Source: Streptomyces sp. NRRL B-1347 (GTDB lineage Bacteria > Actinomycetota > Actinomycetes > Streptomycetales > Streptomycetaceae). Taken from it: a DNA stretch of 64,000 nucleotides. The first letter of the stretch is position 1. Each line of letters begins with the position of its first letter. The stretch lies in assembly GCF_000720325.1 (NCBI RefSeq), contig NZ_JOJM01000047.1, forward strand, positions 4,120-68,119. Reading direction: 5' to 3'. Of the stretch, positions 58,288 through 64,000 are shown piece by piece. The notes under the pieces were generated by a model. It had not been told where the DNA came from. It saw only the letters and a list, made by a program, of their open reading frames with translations, and did no database searches. The position numbers and the translations under genes were made by a program.

Positions 58288-60942
58288 GTGGGGCATGGAG
58301 TGCCGGAACTCGTACTGGAATTGAATGGCAGGTCCTGGACGCTTGATGCGTCCCGGTCCTACACCCTCGGACGCGATCCGCAGGGTGACATCGCGCTTGA
58401 CGACGCCAGGGTCTCCTGGCGGCACGCGACGATCAGCTGGAGCGGCCGGAGCTGGGTCATCGAGGACCACGGCTCCACCAACGGCACCTTCGTGCAGGGT
58501 CAGCGGATCCACCAGATGGAAATCGGCCCCGGGTCGGCGGTCCATCTGGGCAACGCGACCGACGGGCCGCAGCTCGTCCTCTCCGGCGGCGCACCCGGCG
58601 CCGCCGCCGCGGCCGTGTCCGCGCCGGGCGCGCAGCAGCAGGCGCAGCACGGCTCGCCGCAGGCGCAGCACGCGCCGCCGCAGCAGGCCCCTGGCCAGGC
58701 AGGACTCGGCCATCAGGAGGCCCCGGGCTGGGCGGCACAGCCGCAGCACCAGGCGCCGCAGTATCAGCAGCACCAGCAGCAGATGCCGCAGCAGCAGGCC
58801 TGGCAGCAGCCGCAGCAGCACCAGGCGCCGCAGCCGCAGCACGCGCAGGTGCCGTCACAGCAGGGCCCGGGCGCGGGCGTGGGAGCCGGTGGCGCGGCGG
58901 GGGCCCCGCCGGTCTACGGCGACCGCAGCCCGACCACGTACCACCAGTTCGCGCTTGGCCGAAAGATGCGCATCGGCCGCGCCCTGGAGAACGAGCTGGT
59001 GGTCTCCGACCTCCAGGTCTCGCGACACCACGCCGAGTTCACCTCGACGCCCGACGGCCGCTTCGAACTGCGCGACCTCGGCTCGCACAACGGCACGTAC
59101 GTCAACGGCATGCCGATCGCGAAGTCGTCGACGGTCCTCATCGGCCCGAACGACATCGTCGGCGTCGGTCACTCGACGTTCCGCCTGGTCGGGGACCGGC
59201 TCGAGGAGTTCGTCGACACCGGTGACGTCTCCTTCTCGGCGCGCCACCTGACCGTCACGGTCGACGGTGGCAAGCAGATCCTCAAGGACGTCTCCTTCGG
59301 CGTCCCGGAGAAGTCGCTGATCGCGGTCATCGGCCCGTCGGGCTCCGGCAAGTCCACCCTGCTCAAGGCGCTGACCGGCTACCGGCCCGCCAACCAGGGC
59401 GACGTCCTCTACGACAACCGGAACCTGTACAAGCAGTTCGCCGAGCTGCGCCAGCGCATCGGTCTGGTCCCGCAGGACGACATCCTGCACAAGGAGCTGA
59501 CCGTCAACAAGGCGCTCACGTACGCGGCCAAGCTCCGCTTCCCCGCGGACACCAGCAACCAGGAGCGCCAGCAGCGCATAGGCGAGGTCCTGCGCGAGCT
59601 GAAGCTCGACATCCACAAGGACAAGAAGGTCACCTCCCTCTCCGGTGGCCAGCGCAAGCGCGTCTCGGTCGCCCTGGAGCTGCTCACCAAGCCGTCGCTG
59701 ATCTTCCTGGACGAGCCCACGTCGGGCCTCGACCCGGGCATGGACCGCGACGTCATGCAGCTCCTGCGCGGGCTCGCCGACGACGGCCGCACGGTCCTCG
59801 TCGTCACGCACTCCGTCGCCGAGCTGGCGCTGTGTGACAAGCTCCTGGTGATGGCGCCGGGCGGCTCCGTGGCGTACTTCGGTCCGCCCGAGGAGGCCCT
59901 GAACTTCTTCGGCTACGACACCTGGGCCGACGTCTTCTCCGCCTTCGAGAACTACCGCGACTACGACTGGGCGGGCCGCTGGAAGGGTTCGCAGCACTAC
60001 CAGATGTACGCCGCGGACATCGACGCCGTCGCCGCGCAGTCCGTACACATGCCGCCGCCGCAGGCGATCGCGCCGCCCAAGCCGCAGGGCTGGGGCTCGC
60101 AGCTGTTCACGCTGATCCGCCGGTACACATCCGTCATCGCGTCCGACAAGGGCTTCATGGCGCTGATGCTGATCCTGCCGGCGGTGCTCGGCGCGGTGAG
60201 CCTGCTCATCGACCCGGACAAGGGCCTGCTGCCGGTCGTGAACCCGAAGACCGGCAAGATCATCCCGAACGGCACGGCCACCACGGTCCTGCTGATCCTC
60301 GCGGTCGGCGCCTGTTTCGCGGGCGCCGCGAACTCCGTCCGTGAGCTGATCAAGGAGCGGGTGATCTACGAACGGGAGCGCGCGACCGGCCTGTCCCGGT
60401 CCGCGTACCTGATGTCCAAGGTCATCGTCCTCGGCGCGATCACCGTGCTGCAGGGCGGGCTCGTCGGCGCGATCGGCTTCTCCACCCGGGAGATCCCGGA
60501 CAAGGGCTTGGTCCTGGGCAGCCAGGTACTGCTCGAACTCTCCCTGCCGATCATGGCCCTCGGCTTCACCTCGATGATGTTCGGCCTGATCATCTCCGCC
60601 CTGGTGAAGACCGCGGAGAAGACCATGCCGCTGCTGGTCATGTTCGCGATCATCCAGGTCGTGTTCACCGGGTGCCTGTTCATCCTGCACGGCACGGTCG
60701 GCGTCAATCAGTTCTCGTTCCTGATGCCGTCGCGCTGGGCGGTCGCCGCCGCCGGCACCACGCTGGACTTCAACAGGATCAGCCCCAACCCGGACGACCC
60801 GGGCGCCACCGACCCGCTGTGGGACCACGAGGCGGGCGCCTACATGATGGACATGGCCGCCCTGCTCGCCCTCGGCGCGTTCTGCGGCTTCCTCGTGGCG
60901 CGCTTCCTGCGCCGCCACGAGCCGGAGGTCATGCGCAAGTAG
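58288..60942 (+). CDS. FHA-FHA-ABC transporter fusion
   Basis: An 884-residue protein with four parts. FHA domain 1 (~5-93) has YTLGRDPQGD, SWRHA and STNGTFV. A Gln/Pro/His-rich linker lies at ~110-200. FHA domain 2 (~215-305) has RIGRALENELVVSD, SRHHAEF and GSHNGTYVNG. The ABC ATPase has GPSGSGKST (~349), LSGGQRKRVSVA (~450) and LIFLDEPTSGLDP (~470), and a six-helix ABC2 membrane domain runs from ~605. FHA domains bind phosphothreonine, so Ser/Thr kinases should control it, as with mycobacterial Rv1747. Exported substrate unknown. The GTG at 58288 has GGGGGA upstream; the 124 bp before it hold the divergent promoter region. Confidence 0.94.
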   Translation: MGHGVPELVLELNGRSWTLDASRSYTLGRDPQGDIALDDARVSWRHATISWSGRSWVIEDHGSTNGTFVQGQRIHQMEIGPGSAVHLGNATDGPQLVLSGGAPGAAAAAVSAPGAQQQAQHGSPQAQHAPPQQAPGQAGLGHQEAPGWAAQPQHQAPQYQQHQQQMPQQQAWQQPQQHQAPQPQHAQVPSQQGPGAGVGAGGAAGAPPVYGDRSPTTYHQFALGRKMRIGRALENELVVSDLQVSRHHAEFTSTPDGRFELRDLGSHNGTYVNGMPIAKSSTVLIGPNDIVGVGHSTFRLVGDRLEEFVDTGDVSFSARHLTVTVDGGKQILKDVSFGVPEKSLIAVIGPSGSGKSTLLKALTGYRPANQGDVLYDNRNLYKQFAELRQRIGLVPQDDILHKELTVNKALTYAAKLRFPADTSNQERQQRIGEVLRELKLDIHKDKKVTSLSGGQRKRVSVALELLTKPSLIFLDEPTSGLDPGMDRDVMQLLRGLADDGRTVLVVTHSVAELALCDKLLVMAPGGSVAYFGPPEEALNFFGYDTWADVFSAFENYRDYDWAGRWKGSQHYQMYAADIDAVAAQSVHMPPPQAIAPPKPQGWGSQLFTLIRRYTSVIASDKGFMALMLILPAVLGAVSLLIDPDKGLLPVVNPKTGKIIPNGTATTVLLILAVGACFAGAANSVRELIKERVIYERERATGLSRSAYLMSKVIVLGAITVLQGGLVGAIGFSTREIPDKGLVLGSQVLLELSLPIMALGFTSMMFGLIISALVKTAEKTMPLLVMFAIIQVVFTGCLFILHGTVGVNQFSFLMPSRWAVAAAGTTLDFNRISPNPDDPGATDPLWDHEAGAYMMDMAALLALGAFCGFLVARFLRRHEPEVMRK

Positions 60943-60999
60943 ACCCGCCCGCGCGGCCGCGCGATGAGCGGAGACACGCGCGAGGAGCGGAGACACGAA

Positions 61000-61033
61000 G
61001 AAGGGCGGCACCCCCTGCGGGGTGCCGCCCTTC
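61000..61033. terminator. Bidirectional terminator after the FHA-ABC gene
   Basis: GAAGGGCGGCACCCC-CTGC-GGGGTGCCGCCCTTC: a perfect 15-bp stem, four-base loop, between two convergent genes. Confidence 0.92.
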
Positions 61034-61080
61034 GGCGTCTGCGAGCGGCCTCCAGGGAGGTCCGATCCTGGAGGTGCGGC

Positions 61081-61770
61081 TCAGTAGGCGCCGTTGACGT
61101 TGTCGATCGAGCCGTACCGGTGGGCCGCGTAGTTGGCGGCGGCGGTGATGTTGGCGACCGGGTCGTAGATGTTCGTCGAGGTGCCCTCGACGTGGTACGC
61201 GCTGAACGTCGGCTGGATGACCTGGAGCAGGCCGATCGACGGGGTGCCCTTCTGGGCGTTGATGTCCCAGCCGTTGATGGCGTTCGGGTTGCCCGTGGAC
61301 TCGCGCATGATGTTGCGGTGCAGGCCCTCGTACGAGCCCGGGATGCCCTTGGACTTCATGATGTCGAGGGACTGGCGGATCCAGCCGTCGAGGTTGTTGG
61401 TGTAGACCGGCTTGCGCGCGGCCGCGCGGCTCGCGGCCTCCTTCGCCTTGCGGTCGTCCTCGACCTTCTTCTTCGCCGCGGCCTCGTCCTCGGCCTTCTT
61501 CTTCGCGGCGGCGTCCTTGACCCGCTTGTCGGCGTGGGCCTGCTGCTTGCTGACGTTCTCGTGCACGGCCTGCTGCGTCTTGGCGGGCACGGACCAGGCG
61601 GCGGCGTGGGCGCCGAGGGCCTCGGTCTGCGTCGTCTCGGTCTGGGAGCTGCCCGGCACGATGGAGAAGGCGAGGGCGGCGGCACCGAGCGTGGCGACAC
61701 CGGCGATCGAGAACTTCTGGGCCTTGGTCAGGGTCGAGCGACTATGACCAGAGGGGGCGTGCTTGGACAT
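61081..61770 (-). CDS. Secreted SLT lytic transglycosylase
   Basis: A 229-residue protein with a basic N-terminus and signal anchor (KFSIAGVATLGAAALAFSIV, ~18-37). An Ala/Lys/Glu-rich coiled-coil region (~75-120, KRVKDAAAKKKAEDEAAAKKKVEDDRKAKEAA) comes next, then an SLT domain: DGWIRQSLDIM, NIMRESTGNPNAING with the catalytic Glu, GTPSIGLLQVIQPTFSAYH and NITAAANYAAHRYG. It cleaves peptidoglycan glycan strands. The 5' region is long (61771-62092, 322 bp) with a GCCGCGGT-GCGAGG-ACCGCGGC hairpin at 61841-61862. Confidence 0.93.
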   Translation of the reverse strand: MSKHAPSGHSRSTLTKAQKFSIAGVATLGAAALAFSIVPGSSQTETTQTEALGAHAAAWSVPAKTQQAVHENVSKQQAHADKRVKDAAAKKKAEDEAAAKKKVEDDRKAKEAASRAAARKPVYTNNLDGWIRQSLDIMKSKGIPGSYEGLHRNIMRESTGNPNAINGWDINAQKGTPSIGLLQVIQPTFSAYHVEGTSTNIYDPVANITAAANYAAHRYGSIDNVNGAY

Positions 61771-61840
61771 GCGGAGTGGACCTCTTCGTATCGGGAGGTC
61801 GCTCTGGCACCGGCGGGGGACAGGTTGCTACCGGCAAAAC

Positions 61841-61862
61841 GCCGCGGTGCGAGGACCGCGGC
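61841..61862. promoter_or_regulatory. Hairpin in the leader of the transglycosylase gene
   Basis: A perfect inverted repeat of eight-base arms around GCGAGG, about 70 bases before the ATG. The leader region 61771-62092 is otherwise gene-free, and I could not match it to a riboswitch class. Confidence 0.5.
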
Positions 61863-62092
61863 GCCGAGCGACGGGAGCAATTCTTAGCGGGCGCAAAATT
61901 CGGTGGCAAAGGAGTGACATACGATCCGCGATAGTGGATCGGGGGGTGCGCCGCGGGTGCCGATGCCTGTGCTTAGCCCCCCTTTACTGAGGCCTGCCGT
62001 CCACTAAGCGGCTTCGTACGTGATGTGCGTCCTATGCGCGGGCTCACATCGAGCGCGTAACAGTTTCACCAGCAGTTGCTGAAGCAATGCGC

Positions 62093-63148
62093 TCAGTGAG
62101 CAAACTCCTCCCGTAGGAGGAGGTGGACGTCGCCGAACTCGTGCCACAGGTAGAGACGGCGTACCGCCTCGGCATAACCCCGCTCCACGGCCGCCCGGCC
62201 CGCCACCGCCTCCAGCATCAGCAGATGCGAGGCCTCCGGCTCGTGCAGTCCGGTGAGGAGCCCGCCCACGACCCGCACGCCCCGCTCCGGCGTCACCACC
62301 AGGCCGGTGCGCCCCGCCGCCGCCCGCACCACCCCGTCGGGCCCCGCCGCCGACTCCACGGCCCGCACCGCCGTCGTGCCGACCGCGATCACACGGCCCC
62401 CACCCGCCCGCGCCGCGTTGATCAACCGCGCCGACGCCTCCGGCACCTCGAACCGCTCCGGATACGGCGGCTCGTGCGCCTCCGGCGACGCCACCCCCGT
62501 GTGCAGCCGGACCGGCGCGAACTGCACACCCCGGCTCACGAGCCGCGCCACCAGGCGCGGAGTGAACGGCCGCGCCGCACTCGGCATCTCCGCGCTCCCC
62601 GTACCGTCGGCCGACGGCACGGCGAACACCGTCTGGTACACCGACAACGGCTGGTCCCGCTCCGTATAGGAGTAACGAATGGGCCGCCCGTGGCGGCGCA
62701 GCAGCCGCGGCACGTCCACCGGCACCCGCGCCCACCACAATCGCCCGCTGTCCGCGCTCAGCGGCTCCTCATATACGAGACGCACCTCCCCGGGGAGCTC
62801 GACCACCGCCCCCTCGGGCCCGCCCGCACGCGCGCGCGTGGTGCCCTTCCCGTCGGGCTCCCGCAGCTCCACGGCCCACCGCCCGTCCGGCCCGAGCGTC
62901 GAGAAGTGCACCACTACGCGCGCGTGGCCCATCCGCCCGTCGACCGCCGCGGGCAGCGTCGGCGAGGTGTTCACGATGAGCACGTCACCGGCCCGCAGCA
63001 GCTCCGGAAGCTCCGTGAAGGCGTGGTGCGACACCGCACCGCCCCGCGACACGAGAAGGCGCACGGAATCCCGGCGAAGACCGTGGCCCCGCTGCTCCAC
63101 CGGCAGCGCCGCGTCCAGGCCCTCGGGCACCCGCACCACGACCGTCAT
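62093..63148 (-). CDS. QueA-like S-adenosylmethionine:tRNA ribosyltransferase-isomerase
   Basis: A 351-residue QueA-family protein. GDVLIVNTSPTLPAAVDGR (~49-67), FAPVRLHTGVA (~213) and VRVVGGLLTGLHEPEASHLLMLEAVAG (~300-325) match the QueA pattern, whose members add a cyclopentene ring to 7-aminomethyl-deazaguanine in tRNA. The QueA LVxNDxR motif is changed here (NTSPTLP instead of NDTKVIP-like), and no tgt or other queuosine gene lies nearby. The ATG overlaps the SDR stop (ATGA). It may serve a related SAM-dependent reaction. Confidence 0.84.
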   Translation of the reverse strand: MTVVVRVPEGLDAALPVEQRGHGLRRDSVRLLVSRGGAVSHHAFTELPELLRAGDVLIVNTSPTLPAAVDGRMGHARVVVHFSTLGPDGRWAVELREPDGKGTTRARAGGPEGAVVELPGEVRLVYEEPLSADSGRLWWARVPVDVPRLLRRHGRPIRYSYTERDQPLSVYQTVFAVPSADGTGSAEMPSAARPFTPRLVARLVSRGVQFAPVRLHTGVASPEAHEPPYPERFEVPEASARLINAARAGGGRVIAVGTTAVRAVESAAGPDGVVRAAAGRTGLVVTPERGVRVVGGLLTGLHEPEASHLLMLEAVAGRAAVERGYAEAVRRLYLWHEFGDVHLLLREEFAH

Positions 63149-63846
63149 GACGCCGGGAGCAGCGCGGGGGCCGCGTACCGCCCGCTCGCCGGACGCTCGT
63201 CGAGCAGCCGCAGGAACGCCGGCACGACCGTCTCCGGCAGCGGCCGCCCCGAGGCGTCGACGACCGGCACCGCCGCCTGATAGAGGTCCGTCCGCATGTC
63301 GCCCGGATCGACGGCCCACACCCGAAGCCCCCGCTCCTCCTCACCGAGCACCGCCGTCAGCTGGTCGAGCGCCGCCTTGGACGCCCCGTACCCGCCCCAC
63401 GTCTCGTACGCCTCCGCCGCCGCGTCCGAGCTGACGTTGACCACCGCGCCGCCCGCGCGCGAGGCGCGCAACAGCGGCAGCGCCTCCTGCACGAGCCCCA
63501 GCGCGGCCACCACGTTCGTCTCCAGGGCCTGCCGCAGGCCGTCCAGCGGCTGCGCCTCCAGCCGGACCAGCGGCTCGGCGCCGAGCGCGCTCGCGTTGTT
63601 CACCAGCAGATCGAGTCCGCCGAAGGCGCGCGCCGCCGCCACCAGGGCGGTGCGGTGCCCGGCGTCCGTGACGTCCCCTGAAAAGGCGCGCACGCGCCCG
63701 CCACGGCCGCCGAGCTCCCGCGCGGCCTCCTGGAGCACCGCGTCGGTACGCGCGTCCAGGACCAGGTCCCAGCCGCGCTCCGCGAGCGCCGCGGCCAGCG
63801 CCCGCCCCAGTCCCTTCGAAGCCCCCGTGATGATCGCAACCGGCAT
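63145..63846 (-). CDS. Classical SDR coupled to the QueA-like gene
   Basis: A 233-residue SDR: MPVAIITGASKGLGRALAAALAERGW (TGxxxGxG), LLVNNASALG, VVNVSSDAAAEAYETWGGYGASKAALDQL (Ser, Tyr-x3-Lys) and VDPGDMRTDLYQ. The ATG at 63846 has GAGGGG seven bases upstream. It overlaps the QueA-like gene by four bases, so the two proteins should work together. Substrate unknown. The 154 bases from here to the window end (63847-64000) hold its promoter region; I see no other gene. Confidence 0.9.
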   Translation of the reverse strand: MPVAIITGASKGLGRALAAALAERGWDLVLDARTDAVLQEAARELGGRGGRVRAFSGDVTDAGHRTALVAAARAFGGLDLLVNNASALGAEPLVRLEAQPLDGLRQALETNVVAALGLVQEALPLLRASRAGGAVVNVSSDAAAEAYETWGGYGASKAALDQLTAVLGEEERGLRVWAVDPGDMRTDLYQAAVPVVDASGRPLPETVVPAFLRLLDERPASGRYAAPALLPAS

Positions 63847-64000
63847 GGCCCGTCCCCTCGTCCCGCCCGGCGCCGCGTCGCGCCCGGTGACCTCACCGTA
63901 GGGTAACTGGTTAGGTCTGTGGGGGCTGGTGGGCATGCTGGATCGCCGGGTGGCCCGGGGTTTCAGGAGGTGGTGGGTGTCCAGGGGCTGCCGCGCATGG

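Noticed and set aside
58855..61011. A 718-codon minus-strand frame opposite the FHA-ABC gene
   Set aside because: It mirrors a gene with Walker, signature and FHA motifs, so it is a shadow.
61771..62092. ydaO-type c-di-AMP riboswitch before the transglycosylase
   Set aside because: I could not find the conserved CCCGAA...CAGCTAACC..GTAGGCG core on the minus strand.
62093..63148. Assigning the symbol queA
   Set aside because: The active-site loop differs and no tgt or queuosine gene is nearby, so I left the symbol blank.
1..64000. Prophage, integrative element or biosynthetic gene cluster
   Set aside because: No integrase, transposase, tRNA-linked repeat, polyketide or peptide synthetase gene is seen, and composition is even throughout.

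Overview
The window is chromosomal DNA of a high-GC actinomycete, almost certainly Streptomyces. The evidence is very high GC with strong GC3 bias, many GTG starts and one TTG start, four-base stop/start overlaps, conserved Streptomyces-type families (AmaP/Asp23 cluster, streptophobe-type membrane protein, SGM_5486-type microprotein, FHA-ABC transporter), and dispersed GC-rich intergenic repeats typical of the genus. I saw no rRNA, tRNA, transposase, integrase, phage gene or CRISPR array. This is core or near-core chromosome, not an island.

Layout. 1-5.2 kb is a minus-strand cobalamin operon (cbiB/cobD, cobQ, a fused ChlI-ChlD chelatase, cobO cut by the window edge) behind a clear cobalamin riboswitch. 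5.3-6.9 kb is a Pit phosphate transporter with a PHO box. 7-15 kb holds a GH25 lysozyme, a class II aldolase, an alpha/beta hydrolase, a large unknown protein, a VOC protein, a neutral zinc metallopeptidase and an ABC-F ATPase preceded by a seven-codon, probably leaderless, peptide. 15.5-20.2 kb has a small HTH protein, an enoyl-CoA hydratase homologue and an Asp23/Gls24/AmaP envelope module with a divergent collagen-linked double-domain relative. 20.4-25.8 kb (mostly minus) carries an SDR lacking the usual Tyr/Lys pair, a GH15 glucoamylase-like enzyme, SURF1, a Cys-rich mini-protein and a DEDDh exonuclease with a BRCT domain.

25.9-30.8 kb is a TetR regulator facing a tightly packed four-gene operon (acetoacetate decarboxylase-like, SDR, two amidohydrolases) of unknown substrate. 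It is followed by a VIT1/CCC1 transporter and a translationally coupled sterol-desaturase-family/lysoplasmalogenase pair. 33.3-39.7 kb (minus) has CopD, a CaiB-type CoA transferase, a membrane protein and two tandem secreted subtilases. 40-44.6 kb holds a DUF485/ActP acetate symporter operon with a Crp-like site, moaA and small stress or membrane proteins. 44.7-49 kb (minus) has tyrS and the TldE/TldD pair, whose junction carries a 92-bp insertion flanked by an exact 30-bp repeat. 49.3-50.8 kb is fabG-fabI.

51.3-53.7 kb is a GntR/FadR repressor divergent from an MFS transporter, with a palindrome between the MFS promoter elements and a 38-codon microprotein after the MFS gene. 53.9-64 kb holds a small membrane protein, a SixA-like phosphatase, serB, a large streptophobe-type membrane protein, an FHA-FHA-ABC transporter, a secreted SLT transglycosylase, a QueA-like enzyme and a coupled SDR. 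Perfect hairpins mark operon ends at 5287, 42114, 44584, 50784, 53769, 54824 and 61000.

The most promising undescribed material is the TetR-controlled decarboxylase/SDR/double-amidohydrolase operon, the possible ether-lipid-cleaving pair at 31.6-33.3 kb, the ABC-F leader peptide, the tldD-tldE junction, and the palindrome-controlled MFS/microprotein unit.
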